Assembly (NCBI RefSeq): GCF_000620845.1
Contig: NZ_KK211189.1
Span: 1,565,662 to 1,629,661, forward strand
Reading direction: 5' to 3'
Length of the DNA stretch: 64,000 nt
Source of the DNA: Exiguobacterium marinum DSM 16307
GTDB taxonomy: Bacteria > Bacillota > Bacilli > Exiguobacteriales > Exiguobacteriaceae
Shown piece by piece: positions 43,073-51,915 of this stretch. Made by a program: the position numbers and the translations under genes. Numbering within the stretch: position 1 is the first letter of the stretch; each line of letters starts with the position of its first letter. Below the pieces are notes generated by a model. The model searched no databases. It saw only the letters and a list, made by a program, of their open reading frames with translations, and was not told the origin of the DNA.

Positions 43073-43776
43073 TTCGTCAGCTTATCATCATCTGTTTCAT
43101 CTTGATTCCGTTCATCACCCTATTCCAAGCGGTACCGACAGCTGAAATCGGGAACGATATGACGATGCTAAATACGATCGGGTTGACGGTCATCTTATCC
43201 GCGGTCAACGTGTGGTTATCAATGGCATTCGCCTGGTGGCTTCTTTGGACAGAATCGAGATGGCGTCACGTTCTAGAGTGGCTCGTTTTTTTACCACTGT
43301 TCATCCCAATGCTCGCGATGCTGTTCGGTCTTTACTTGATCTTGGCGGAAGCGGGTTTGATTGGGACGTATATCGGTGTCGTGATTGCCTTACTTATCGT
43401 GACATTGCCGTATTCAATCCGTCTCGCTTATAACGGGATGGCGGTCATCGGTCGTCCACTCTTAGAACAGGCACGGCTTTTGACGGTAAAGCGTCGTCTC
43501 GTTTATGTACTATTTCCGCTTTTCTCACAAACGATGCGAACTATCGTATTATTTACGACGGTCATTCTGCTCAGTCAATTCGCGTTAGTCCAATTGATTG
43601 GTGCAGGATTGATTCCGACGGTGACGACTGAACTGTATCAATCTTATGCGGGGAATAACCGAAACCTCGCGCTCTCGAACACTTGGATGCTCATCATTAT
43701 CCCTGTTCTCCTCTATTTCCTGCTCTCAGGATTGAGTCAGTGGACGGTGCGCTTCCTGAAAGGACGTCTTCAATGA
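43069..43776 (+). CDS. ABC transporter permease, second half of a YnjC-type pair
   Basis: This 235-residue permease has six helices, with the coupling loop GRPLLEQARLLTVKRRLVYV before VLFPLFSQTMRTIVLFTTV. The ATG overlaps the upstream stop, and its own stop overlaps the ATPase start, so the transporter subunits are made together. The sequence does not show the substrate. Confidence 0.82.
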   Translation: MIRQLIIICFILIPFITLFQAVPTAEIGNDMTMLNTIGLTVILSAVNVWLSMAFAWWLLWTESRWRHVLEWLVFLPLFIPMLAMLFGLYLILAEAGLIGTYIGVVIALLIVTLPYSIRLAYNGMAVIGRPLLEQARLLTVKRRLVYVLFPLFSQTMRTIVLFTTVILLSQFALVQLIGAGLIPTVTTELYQSYAGNNRNLALSNTWMLIIIPVLLYFLLSGLSQWTVRFLKGRLQ

Positions 43777-44651
43777 GTTTGAAAGTACAAGCATTACGTA
43801 AACGGTATGGAACGAGACAAGTGTTAGATGGTATTGATTTTGAAGTCATTCCACATGACATCCACGCCATCGTTGGAGTCAGCGGCTCTGGGAAGTCAAC
43901 CATTCTACGAATCATTGCAGGACTTGATACGAGTGATGAAGGAGAAGTGTTCTGGAATCACCGTTCTTTGTTAAAGGTTCCTGCACACAAGCGGCGTGTG
44001 ACGATGTTGTCCCAGTCCGCTTTATTGTTTCCGCATTTGACAGTGGGTGAGAATGTCACACTCGCGACCCGTTCGCGTTCCCGGGAACAGGCAGAGAGGT
44101 GGTTGAACGTTGTCCGTCTCGGTGACCGTTACGATGCGGAAGTTCACGAATTATCAGGTGGTGAGCAACAACGCGTCAGTCTCGCACGTGCGCTGGCTGC
44201 TGAGCCGGAAGTCCTTTTATTGGACGAACCGTTCACGAACCTCGATCCAAACCTGAAGTTCGACCTGCAACGGTTCATTCGTGATTTGGTCAAGGAGCTC
44301 GACCTCACGGCGGTTTTGGTCACACATGACCGTGAAGAGGCGATGCTGATGGCTGACCGAGTGACACTACTTGAGTCAGGTGAAGTGACATCAACAGGGA
44401 CGGCGAAAGAGTTGTATGAAAGCGCGCCAGGGTTTGGTGACTTTCTCATGATTGATGGGGAATTGCGGCCACTGTCCGACGTCATGGTGTCAGAAGCGGT
44501 CGGTGAGCCCGTACGATTGATGAAAAAAATCTATCGGTTCGGTCAAAGTTTTGGTGAATATCATTTCGAGGATGGACGTTCGGTCATGTTACCGACGCAC
44601 GAATCATTCCAAGTCGGGACGATGTACCGAATTAAACGAAAGGAGGGATAA
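43773..44651 (+). CDS. ynjD: YnjD-like ABC transporter ATP-binding protein
   Basis: This 292-residue ATPase carries Walker A GVSGSGKST, Q-loop MLSQSALLFPHLTVGEN, signature LSGGEQQRVSLARAL, Walker B VLLLDEPFTNLDPN and switch VTHDREEAM. A C-terminal extension of about 70 residues follows, ending MYRIKRKEG, longer than E. coli YnjD. The ATG is 8 bases from AAAGGA; earlier frame starts are rejected. The extension may be a ligand-sensing domain as in other ABC transporters. Confidence 0.88.
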   Translation: MSLKVQALRKRYGTRQVLDGIDFEVIPHDIHAIVGVSGSGKSTILRIIAGLDTSDEGEVFWNHRSLLKVPAHKRRVTMLSQSALLFPHLTVGENVTLATRSRSREQAERWLNVVRLGDRYDAEVHELSGGEQQRVSLARALAAEPEVLLLDEPFTNLDPNLKFDLQRFIRDLVKELDLTAVLVTHDREEAMLMADRVTLLESGEVTSTGTAKELYESAPGFGDFLMIDGELRPLSDVMVSEAVGEPVRLMKKIYRFGQSFGEYHFEDGRSVMLPTHESFQVGTMYRIKRKEG

Positions 44652-44652
44652 C

Positions 44653-45234
44653 ATGCTCGATACTTATGGAAGTCGATACGTCAAACCGGTCATTGAACGA
44701 GGAGCAGACCGATTGCTCAAGTGGAATTTCACACCGAACGAGGTAACAATTCTAGGGGGAATTATTGGAATTTCAACAGGCATCTTTATTTACAACGATA
44801 TGCACTGGACAGCCGTGATTCTACTGTGGATTTCCGGACTATTTGACGTCTTAGATGGAACGATGGCTAGAAAGTCGAAAACGAGTGGGTTTGGGACAGT
44901 GCTTGATCTTGTGCTCGATCGATTCGTCGAGTTGTCTGTAGTGATTGCGCTTGCACTTCGATATCCGGAATATATGCCGATCTTTCTCATCCTGATCGCT
45001 TCTTTTGTGATCGCAATGACGCTATTCCTCGCAGTAGGAGCGAGTAGTTCGAGGCGGTCGGAAAAGACGTTTTATTACCAACCTGGAATCATTGAACGGA
45101 CGGAATGTTTCATCCTATTTACCTTGATGATTCTCTTCCCGAACTGGGTCGGTGGGATTGCCCTCATTTTTCTCCTACTCGAAGTGATGACGATTACACA
45201 ACGATTCATTGAGGCGCGGAGGATTTTGCGATGA
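44653..45234 (+). CDS. ynjF: CDP-alcohol phosphatidyltransferase (YnjF-like)
   Basis: This 193-residue membrane enzyme has the CDP-alcohol motif DGTMARKSKTSGFGTVLDLV then LDRF (DGx2ARx7Gx3Dx3D), with five to six helices. It would join a phosphatidyl group to an alcohol. YnjF in E. coli sits in the same cluster with ynjBCD, and the product there is unknown. AGGAGG precedes the ATG by 7 bases. The stop overlaps the flavoprotein start (ATGA). Confidence 0.86.
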   Translation: MLDTYGSRYVKPVIERGADRLLKWNFTPNEVTILGGIIGISTGIFIYNDMHWTAVILLWISGLFDVLDGTMARKSKTSGFGTVLDLVLDRFVELSVVIALALRYPEYMPIFLILIASFVIAMTLFLAVGASSSRRSEKTFYYQPGIIERTECFILFTLMILFPNWVGGIALIFLLLEVMTITQRFIEARRILR

Positions 45235-46157
45235 AACCGACATTGGTATTGGCCGGGCTCGGTCATGGTCAGCTTGAAATTCTCGATCGGATTGAGGAGA
45301 TTCGTGAACATTATGAAGTTCTCTTTATTGGAAAATGTCAGACGGTGTACACAGGAGCGTTTCCGCAAGTGATCGCCGGACTCATGAATTCCGCAACGGT
45401 CCGACTGCCTCAACTTGAACCGGCCGCAGAACGGATTCTCGCGATCGATCCTCATTTACAGACCGTTCAAACAGAAAAGGGGCCGTTTCATTACGACCGA
45501 CTTGTGCTGGCAACTGGTGCAGTGAGCCGAGGAATCGGGACCCCGCTTAAACCGATGTCACAAGCTTTACTTGACCGCATCGATTCGAGTTCACAAGTAA
45601 CCATCGTCGGCGGTGGAAAAGCGGGCGTTGAATTGGCATTTACGTGCGTCCGGACGAAAAAAGTCACGCTGTATGCGAAGCGAGTCTTACCCGACGTGTC
45701 GACCCGCCGACAGAAACAGATGGAACGCTTATTGGTGAGGTCTGGCGTAGTGGTCATAAAACAAAGGAAAAACGATGAATCCTCTGAAGGACTTGTGCTT
45801 GACGCAACAGGGGTCGTTCCAGTGAACTGGTGGTCTGAATCGGGCCTCGCAAACCCGGATCAGTTTATTGAGACGGATGAGTATCTTCGCCATTATCAGT
45901 TTCCTAACATATATGTGACGGGAGACATGGCCTCCGCTCTAAACGGTGGGGTCGATGCTGTCCGATCTGGTCGATACGTTGCGGAACGATTGCTCGGTGA
46001 AACGACGCGACCGTTTCGGAAACGTCAATCGATGAACATTTTATTGACGACAACGGGACACGCACTGTTGACGTTCGGACGTTTCAGTTGGCATGGACGA
46101 CTTCCATATTATTTGAAGCGATTCATCGACTCGCGGTATGTACGTCATTACAGTTAG
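45231..46157 (+). CDS. FAD-dependent oxidoreductase (SelD-N-terminus type)
   Basis: This 308-residue pyridine-nucleotide-disulfide-type protein begins MKPTLVLAGLGHGQLEILDR, like the N-terminal domain fused to SelD in some species (family described as Nterm_to_SelD). It has an ATGAVSRGIG region, the NAD motif TIVGGGKAGVELA and the FAD end YVTGDMASALNGGVDAVRSG. It lacks a CxxC redox pair, so it may be an NADH:quinone-type enzyme. It ends the yqjPQ-ynj run. Confidence 0.78.
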   Translation: MKPTLVLAGLGHGQLEILDRIEEIREHYEVLFIGKCQTVYTGAFPQVIAGLMNSATVRLPQLEPAAERILAIDPHLQTVQTEKGPFHYDRLVLATGAVSRGIGTPLKPMSQALLDRIDSSSQVTIVGGGKAGVELAFTCVRTKKVTLYAKRVLPDVSTRRQKQMERLLVRSGVVVIKQRKNDESSEGLVLDATGVVPVNWWSESGLANPDQFIETDEYLRHYQFPNIYVTGDMASALNGGVDAVRSGRYVAERLLGETTRPFRKRQSMNILLTTTGHALLTFGRFSWHGRLPYYLKRFIDSRYVRHYS

Positions 46158-46173
46158 TCAATCATGAGGTTTC

Positions 46174-46527
46174 TCATTCGCTCGGCAAATAACCAATTAC
46201 CTCGTTTGATTCAGGGTCGACGAGCACATGTGGAGTCTCAATCGTACGCTGTGAATCAGCTGGGAATGTGATGAGCCAAGCGTGTGCCCCTTTAAAATGT
46301 GAATTGATTAGCTCATAACGATCATCGACCTTGATCGACTGAATCGTGGCTTGTTGCGAATCTTCATCGACCGGCTGCCAGTCCATCTGTTCCAAAAATG
46401 AAACTGCACTTTTGATGGCGTCAGCTTCATCATCAGATTGTGTAGGTGACGAAGTGGATGGTTGCATACAACCGGTTAACAAAAAAATGGTTAAACATAG
46501 TACTGTGAACAAGCGGGTAACTGTCAT
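46174..46527 (-). CDS. Small lipoprotein, unknown
   Basis: This 117-residue lipoprotein has lipobox LLTGC after a hydrophobic signal (TRLFTVLCLTIFLLTGC). The mature part has a PepSY-like or DUF-like beta pattern (YELINSHFKGAHAWLITFPA, VLVDPESNEVIGYLPSE) but no clear family. Two ATGs are possible; the second (46527) has GGTGA at 6 bases. It stands alone between the ynj run and the thioredoxin gene. Confidence 0.72.
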   Translation of the reverse strand: MTVTRLFTVLCLTIFLLTGCMQPSTSSPTQSDDEADAIKSAVSFLEQMDWQPVDEDSQQATIQSIKVDDRYELINSHFKGAHAWLITFPADSQRTIETPHVLVDPESNEVIGYLPSE

Positions 46528-46589
46528 TTTCATTCACCACTCTTGTTTGGATATTTCTTACAGTATAATCGAAAACGATAGATGCGTGT

Positions 46590-46622
46590 AAAAAAACTCC
46601 TGCAGCCGAATGGTCTGCAGGA
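46590..46622 (-). terminator. Terminator of the thioredoxin-like gene
   Basis: On the minus strand, TCCTGCAG pairs with CTGCAGGA around ACCATTCGG, followed by a GTTTTTTTA tail. Confidence 0.85.
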
Positions 46623-46628
46623 ATCAGT

Positions 46629-46943
46629 TCATGCTTGAATCGTATCGAGGAATGAACGGATTTGCATCTCCGTCTTGGCGTTTGCCGAGTGGAGGTGTTC
46701 TTGTTTTGCCCCGTCTTTATAGTAGAGAAGTGAAGGGATGCCGCGAACTTCTTGTGCATCAGATAAATCTGGGAGTTCGTCGCGGTCGACGACATGCCAG
46801 TTGAACTGTGGATAGTCTTTGACGAGCTCGTCGACATACATGTCCAGGCGTTTGCAGTCCGGGCACCATGATGTGGTGAAGACCACCATTCCATGATCTT
46901 TTGTAGCTTCGTCAAATTGTTGTGATGAATGAATCGGTTGCAT
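46629..46943 (-). CDS. Thioredoxin-family protein with WCPDC motif
   Basis: This 104-residue thioredoxin-fold protein has the active site SWCPDCKRL near residues 26-34 and the cis-Pro in VRGIPSLLYY. The CPDC pair differs from CGPC and suits a general thiol-disulfide role with unknown partners. AAAGGAG is 8 bases before the ATG at 46943; an earlier TTG at 46949 is too close. The terminator lies right after the stop. Confidence 0.85.
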   Translation of the reverse strand: MQPIHSSQQFDEATKDHGMVVFTTSWCPDCKRLDMYVDELVKDYPQFNWHVVDRDELPDLSDAQEVRGIPSLLYYKDGAKQEHLHSANAKTEMQIRSFLDTIQA

Positions 46944-47072
46944 AGACAACTCTCCTTTCTTCTATCTATTTTGTCGGGTTTTAAACAAGTCGTCAACAGA
47001 TTGGCATTCTCGAATCCGTGAGAGAATGTGATACACTTATAAAAATAGCATGATAAGGAAAAGGTGATGGAT

Positions 47073-47615
47073 ATGGCGTTACGTCACGCATTGCTCGGGT
47101 TATTGACCCATCAGCCTGCGACCGGGTATGCCCTGAACGCGACGTTCAAGGCGCAGATGATTCATTTTTGGAACGCACATCATACACAGATTTATCGGGA
47201 ACTGTTGAAGATGGAAGACGACGCGCTCGTCTCGGCGGAGCACATTTCACAGCAAGAGTTACCGGATAAAAAAATATACTCCATCACGGATCAAGGACGA
47301 GAAGAGTTGATCAATTGGCTGCGTCAACCGACGTCTTTCCAGCCGAAAATGAAGGATGAGAATTTGTTACGAGTCAGTTTGCTTCAATTGTTGCCAGTCG
47401 AGGAAGCGGTCCGGTATATCGAAGAAACGAAAGCTCATCACGAACAAGTCGCGCAACAGATCCGGATGTTTCAGGAGGAACATCAATCAGACGAAGATAC
47501 GCTCGGCTACTTATTGACGAGTGAATATGCCATTCGAATGATGGAAAACTATGCCGGATGGGCAGACTGGGCAATCGAACAGATAAAAGCACGCAGTGAA
47601 AAACACGTGACCTGA
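47073..47615 (+). CDS. PadR family transcriptional regulator
   Basis: This 180-residue regulator begins MALRHALLGLLTHQPATGYALNATF split as the PadR winged helix, with QIYRELLKMEDDALV and IYSITDQGREELINWLRQ. The C-terminal Vir-like helices follow (DENLLRVSLLQLLPVEEA). It would repress a transporter or detoxifying gene; none is obvious beside it except the convergent aldo/keto reductase. Three starts are close together (47064, 47067, 47073); 47073 is used. Confidence 0.88.
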   Translation: MALRHALLGLLTHQPATGYALNATFKAQMIHFWNAHHTQIYRELLKMEDDALVSAEHISQQELPDKKIYSITDQGREELINWLRQPTSFQPKMKDENLLRVSLLQLLPVEEAVRYIEETKAHHEQVAQQIRMFQEEHQSDEDTLGYLLTSEYAIRMMENYAGWADWAIEQIKARSEKHVT

Positions 47616-47636
47616 ATGAATCAGGTCACGTGTTTT
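47600..47636. terminator. Bidirectional terminator between padR and the aldo/keto reductase
   Basis: A perfect 16-bp stem AAAACACGTGACCTGA / TCAGGTCACGTGTTTT surrounds ATGAA. Both stop codons are inside the stem. Confidence 0.93.
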
Positions 47637-48451
47637 GTATAAGGATGAATCGGTAAACGGGCGAGTAATCGGCCAAGTACGTCCTCATCAATTTCAGTCT
47701 CGAATGCACGGATCGTCTGTTGCAACTGTTCGACTGAAGATGCGCCAGGTAAGACGACGTCGCAAAACCGCTTTGCGGCTCCGAGTGCATATGCCTGAAT
47801 CGGTTTAGGCATCATGGCAAGCTCGCTTGCAAGGTCCTCTTTTCGCCATGCCTCGAAACCTTTGTCACCAAGGCGTGCCTCCCATTCATCCGTTAGGAGT
47901 CCTTTGGCAAGAACACCTCGGCCAACGATGGGAATCGATACGTCAAGCGTCTCTGGTCGGCGATCGAGAAGCGAGTATGGGGTCATGAGCATATCGAGAG
48001 CACCTGACTCGACCCATCGTTTGATGACGTTCGGCCGGATCGAGGAGAGGCCGATTTGGCGGATCACACCGTCTCTCTTTTGTTTTTGTGCCCATTCAAT
48101 CGTGGCGTCGAGGTCATCCTCGAGCGTACCACCGTGAATATAGTACAAATCGAGATAATCTGTACGCAATCGCTCAAGCGACCCGTGGAGTGCTACGTCT
48201 AAGTAGGACGGATTTGGATTCCAGCGCATCCCCTCCTCAGTCAGCTCATTCCCACCTTTACTCGTCAAAAAGAGGTGTTTTCGTTCGTGACCTAACGTTG
48301 CGCCAATAACGCGTTCGACATCTTGTCGCGCATAGACGTCTGCTGTATCGATATGGCGAATACCTGATTGAATGGCCGTCTCGAGGATTCGCTTCGCCTC
48401 GTTCTCACCATGTTTTAAAATCGTCATCGTCCCGAGCCCGAGTTCGCTCAT
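47621..48451 (-). CDS. Aldo/keto reductase
   Basis: This 276-residue protein begins MSELGLGTMTILKHGENEAK and has the AKR tetrad motifs DTADVYARQ (Asp, Tyr), TSKGG (Lys) and YIHGGTLEDD (His). It would reduce aldehydes or ketones with NADPH. The long frame starting at 48640 is rejected because ATG at 48451 follows AAGGAGGAA. The substrate is unknown. Confidence 0.88.
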   Translation of the reverse strand: MSELGLGTMTILKHGENEAKRILETAIQSGIRHIDTADVYARQDVERVIGATLGHERKHLFLTSKGGNELTEEGMRWNPNPSYLDVALHGSLERLRTDYLDLYYIHGGTLEDDLDATIEWAQKQKRDGVIRQIGLSSIRPNVIKRWVESGALDMLMTPYSLLDRRPETLDVSIPIVGRGVLAKGLLTDEWEARLGDKGFEAWRKEDLASELAMMPKPIQAYALGAAKRFCDVVLPGASSVEQLQQTIRAFETEIDEDVLGRLLARLPIHPYTKHVT

Positions 48452-48523
48452 ATGGATTCCTCCTTGTTCGAAATGTAGGTTTGACTCATAATCAGAGTAT
48501 ATCGAAAAGTGAGGAGTAATCAT

Positions 48524-49054
48524 ATGGAAGAAACAACGATTGAGCGGGAAGTCATCTATCAAGGCAAAATCTTCGACGTAGAAAAACATGTCGTCTCCCT
48601 TCCGAATGGAAACACATCTGTGCGAGAACTCGTCTATCATAACGGGGCGGTCGCCGTCCTCGTCGTCGATGAATCAGAAAAAATCGTCATGGTGGAACAA
48701 TATCGAAAGGCGTTCGAATCGATGTCACTCGAAATTCCTGCCGGTAAATTGGAAAAAGGAGAAGAACCTCTAGCGAGTGCCAAGCGAGAATTAGAAGAAG
48801 AGACGGGTTATACCGCCGAGTCGCTTGAAAAAATCTTTTCGTTCTACGGGGCACCGGGATTTTGTAGTGAACGAGTTGACGTGTTTGTCGCAAAAGGACT
48901 ATCTGCGGGTGAGATGAACTTGGACGAAGATGAATTTTTAAATGTGAAACGATACACCTTTGACGAAGCTGTCGATTTGCTTGACCGAGGCATCATTACC
49001 GACGCGAAGACAATCATGGCGATTCAATGGTGGCAATTGTCCAGATTGAAATAA
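48524..49054 (+). CDS. nudF: ADP-ribose pyrophosphatase (NudF)
   Basis: This 176-residue Nudix hydrolase has the box GKLEKGEEPLASAKRELEEE followed by TGY (residues about 80-102, GX5EX7REUXEEXGU). The N-terminus EREVIYQGKIFDVEKH is of the ADP-ribose pyrophosphatase type. GAGGAG lies 7 bases before the ATG. It precedes fur, as in B. subtilis (yqkG region), but spoIIM is missing. Confidence 0.92.
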   Translation: MEETTIEREVIYQGKIFDVEKHVVSLPNGNTSVRELVYHNGAVAVLVVDESEKIVMVEQYRKAFESMSLEIPAGKLEKGEEPLASAKRELEEETGYTAESLEKIFSFYGAPGFCSERVDVFVAKGLSAGEMNLDEDEFLNVKRYTFDEAVDLLDRGIITDAKTIMAIQWWQLSRLK

Positions 49055-49103
49055 TTCTAATCTGTAATTTTATATGGTAAACTTACATAGTAATGATTTT
49101 AAA

Positions 49104-49132
49104 TTGAAAATTGCCTAAAACTTCGGTATGCT
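49104..49132 (+). promoter_or_regulatory. fur promoter
   Basis: TTGAAA (49104-49109) and TATGCT (49127-49132) are 17 bases apart, 35 bases upstream of the fur ATG. No convincing Fur or PerR box was found over it. Confidence 0.6.
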
Positions 49133-49166
49133 TTGAGTAGTGAACTATGTAAAGAGGGGGCGCCTT

Positions 49167-49646
49167 ATGGAAACGCGAATTGAACGGATTAAACAGCAAT
49201 TGAGCGCCAAAGGATATAAACTGACACCACAGCGTGAATCGACGGTACGCATCTTACTCGAGAATGAGAGCGACCATTTGAGTGCGGAGAACGTGTTCAT
49301 GCTCGTCAAGAGCATCGCGCCAGAGATCGGACTTGCTACTGTGTATCGGACACTTGAGTTGTTAACTGAGCTTGGTGTCGTCGATAAAGTCAACTTCGGT
49401 GACGGGGTCGCGCGTTTTGACCTGAGACCGGAAGGGGCGAACCATTCGCACCATCATCTCGTCTGTGTCGAATGCGGCTCGGTTGAAGAAATCATGGAAG
49501 ACTTGCTTGTCGACGTTGAGAAGAAAGTCGAGAGCAAATATGAATTTTTGATTAAAGACCATCGCTTGACGTTTCATGGCATTTGTAAAGTATGCCAAGC
49601 AAAAGGCGTCACGCTTGAAGGTCATAAAGCAGTCATCAACGGTTAA
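49167..49646 (+). CDS. fur: Ferric uptake regulator family repressor
   Basis: This 159-residue FUR protein has a winged-helix domain (TPQRESTVRILLENES, IGLATVYRTLELL). Metal ligands are in ANHSHHHLVCVECG and the CKVCQAKG pair, so a structural zinc site is intact. Fur, PerR and Zur are hard to tell apart; position beside nudF and xerD matches B. subtilis fur. The start is ATG at 49167 with GAGGGGG upstream; the frame from 49140 is rejected. Confidence 0.92.
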   Translation: METRIERIKQQLSAKGYKLTPQRESTVRILLENESDHLSAENVFMLVKSIAPEIGLATVYRTLELLTELGVVDKVNFGDGVARFDLRPEGANHSHHHLVCVECGSVEEIMEDLLVDVEKKVESKYEFLIKDHRLTFHGICKVCQAKGVTLEGHKAVING

Positions 49647-49656
49647 CCTTACATGC

Positions 49657-49685
49657 AAACCATCCTTGAATGAGGATGGTTTTTT
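49657..49685 (+). terminator. fur terminator
   Basis: AAACCATCC pairs with GGATGGTTT around TTGAATGA and is followed by Ts. Confidence 0.88.
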
Positions 49686-49758
49686 ATTGTCATCATAAGA
49701 AAAAATAGTCACTGTTATTTTGTCACAAAAAAGTGATTAAAAAATGAGGTCAGACATC

Positions 49759-49787
49759 TTCACAACGGTTTACATAAGTGATATGCT
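49759..49787 (+). promoter_or_regulatory. xerD promoter
   Basis: TTCACA (49759-49764) and TATGCT (49782-49787) are 17 bases apart, 40 bases upstream of the xerD start. Confidence 0.5.
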
Positions 49788-49827
49788 GTAAGCGTATTCA
49801 GGTGAAACGAGGAAGGAGGAGGGTATG

Positions 49828-50712
49828 ATGCGTTCGCATATCGAGTCATTTCTTCAATATATGACTGTTGAAAAGCGGATGTCCGCAAACACGAGACAGG
49901 CGTATGCGAGCGATTTAACGCAATACGCATCGACTTTGACCCAACTCGGGGTGGAAGATTGGAATGAAGTGACGCGTTCGCATATCGTCAAACATATCGA
50001 AGAATTGTCTCAAGCCGGACGTGCTTCCTCGTCTTTGAGACGGGCTGTCAGTTCAATCCGCATGTTCCATCATCATTTAAAGATGACCGGGATCACGACG
50101 ACCGATCCGTCCCTCTATCTAGAGACGCCAAAAGCAGAGAAACAACTTCCGGATACTTGGTCACAAGCGGAAGTCGAACGTCTATTGGATAGTGTCCCGA
50201 CATCCGACCCGCTCTCGTTACGAGACCGGGCGATGCTTGAACTCTTGTATGGGACCGGGATGCGGGTCAGTGAACTTTTAGGTCTTGATTTGGATGATTT
50301 ACAGTTCGAATTGGGGTATCTACAATGTGAAGGGAAAGGCGAGCGCGCACGAATCATTCCGGTTTCTTCGGTCGCCCAAGGGTTTGTCGAGCGCTATATT
50401 CAACAAGCTCGTAACGGACTCGGCGGCAGAGAGACAGAGGCGCTCTTTTTAAATGGCAGAGGAGGCCGGCTCAGTCGTCAAGGATTTTGGAAGATAATCA
50501 AACGACGTGCCAAACTTGCTGGAATTGACAAAGAGATCACACCTCATGTACTCCGTCATTCCTTTGCGACACACCTGCTCGAGAATGGAGCGGACTTACG
50601 TGCCATTCAACAGATGCTCGGTCATGCGGACCTGGCGACGACACAAGTGTATACACACGTCAACAAGTCGCGCTTGCATGATGTGTATCGCAAGCATCAC
50701 CCTCGTGCCTAG
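49828..50712 (+). CDS. xerD: Site-specific tyrosine recombinase XerD
   Basis: This 294-residue recombinase resolves chromosome dimers at dif with XerC. An N-terminal SAM-like core-binding domain ([20 protein letters not shown]) precedes the catalytic domain with Arg in [47 protein letters not shown] (HxxR, H, Tyr nucleophile). Two ATGs are possible (49825, 49828); the second is 8 bases from AAGGAGG. deoB follows 23 bases later. Confidence 0.94.
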   Translation: MRSHIESFLQYMTVEKRMSANTRQAYASDLTQYASTLTQLGVEDWNEVTRSHIVKHIEELSQAGRASSSLRRAVSSIRMFHHHLKMTGITTTDPSLYLETPKAEKQLPDTWSQAEVERLLDSVPTSDPLSLRDRAMLELLYGTGMRVSELLGLDLDDLQFELGYLQCEGKGERARIIPVSSVAQGFVERYIQQARNGLGGRETEALFLNGRGGRLSRQGFWKIIKRRAKLAGIDKEITPHVLRHSFATHLLENGADLRAIQQMLGHADLATTQVYTHVNKSRLHDVYRKHHPRA

Positions 50713-50735
50713 ACATCGAAAAGGAGGAATTTTTT

Positions 50736-51902
50736 GTGAAGAAGTTTAAACGTATTTTCTTAGTAGTCATGGACTCGGTCGGCATCGGTGAAGCACCGGA
50801 TGCTGAACAGTTCGGTGACAAAGGGGCCGACACGCTCGGACATATTGCACGTGAGCATAACGGATTGAATATGCCGAATATGGGTAAACTCGGACTCTCA
50901 AACATCAAACCAATTCAAGGGATCGATGTATCTGATGCACCAAGTGCTTATGGTCGTATGGAAGAAATTTCGGCTGGTAAAGATACGATGACGGGACACT
51001 GGGAGATCATGGGCCTTCATATCGAGACACCGTTCCGTGTCTTTGAAAAGTTCCCGGACGATTTGATTCATCGCCTAGAAGAGTTCAGTGGCCGTAAAGT
51101 AATCGGGAATAAACCGGCATCAGGTACAGAGATTCTTGACGAGCTCGGTGAAGAGCACGTCAATACGGGAGCTCTGATCGTTTATACATCTGCAGACTCG
51201 GTCCTTCAAATCGCTGCACATGAAGACATCGTGCCAATTGATGAGTTGTATCGAATCTGTGAATACGCGCGTGAAATCACGCGTGAAGACCCGTACATGC
51301 TCGGCCGCATCATCGCCCGTCCGTTCATCGGGACGCCTGGAGCGTGGGTCCGTACGGCAAATCGTCATGACTATGCACTCAAACCTTTCGGGAAGACGGT
51401 CATGAACACACTTGAAGAGGATGGTAAGGACGTCATCGCCCTCGGGAAAATCAGTGACATTTATGATGGGGAAGGCGTAACGAAGGCCATTCGTACGAAA
51501 TCGAACATGGACGGAATGGACAAATTGGTCGATTCGCTCGAAGAAGACTTCGAAGGACTTTGCTTCTTGAACTTGGTCGACTTTGACGCCTTGTTCGGTC
51601 ATCGTCGTGACCCAGAAGGCTATGCGGTCGCACTTGAAGAATATGATGCTCGACTTCCTGAAGTGATGGAGCGTCTTCGTGAAGATGACTTACTCATCAT
51701 CACAGCGGATCACGGGAATGACCCGGTTCATGCTGGGACAGACCACACGCGTGAATACGTGCCGCTCATCGTTCACCATAACGGGGCGAAATCAGCGGAC
51801 TTGGGCATTCGTGGTACGTTCGCAGACATCGGCGCGACCGTTGCTGAAAACTTTGACGTCGCGGCACCATCAAACGGAAAGAGTTTCTTAAACGAAATTT
51901 GA
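50736..51902 (+). CDS. deoB: Phosphopentomutase
   Basis: This 388-residue alkaline-phosphatase-superfamily enzyme interconverts (deoxy)ribose 1-phosphate and 5-phosphate. The first metal site is [19 protein letters not shown] and the C-terminal site [18 protein letters not shown]; the phospho-Thr lies in [15 protein letters not shown] start at 50736 lies 8 bases from AAGGAGG. It heads the nucleoside salvage set with pupG and pdp. Confidence 0.96.
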   Translation: MKKFKRIFLVVMDSVGIGEAPDAEQFGDKGADTLGHIAREHNGLNMPNMGKLGLSNIKPIQGIDVSDAPSAYGRMEEISAGKDTMTGHWEIMGLHIETPFRVFEKFPDDLIHRLEEFSGRKVIGNKPASGTEILDELGEEHVNTGALIVYTSADSVLQIAAHEDIVPIDELYRICEYAREITREDPYMLGRIIARPFIGTPGAWVRTANRHDYALKPFGKTVMNTLEEDGKDVIALGKISDIYDGEGVTKAIRTKSNMDGMDKLVDSLEEDFEGLCFLNLVDFDALFGHRRDPEGYAVALEEYDARLPEVMERLREDDLLIITADHGNDPVHAGTDHTREYVPLIVHHNGAKSADLGIRGTFADIGATVAENFDVAAPSNGKSFLNEI

Positions 51903-51915
51903 GGAGGCAATATTC

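Noticed and set aside
46158-46185. Terminator after the flavoprotein gene
   Set aside because: Only ATGAG-GTTT-CTCAT with no T-run; too weak to list.
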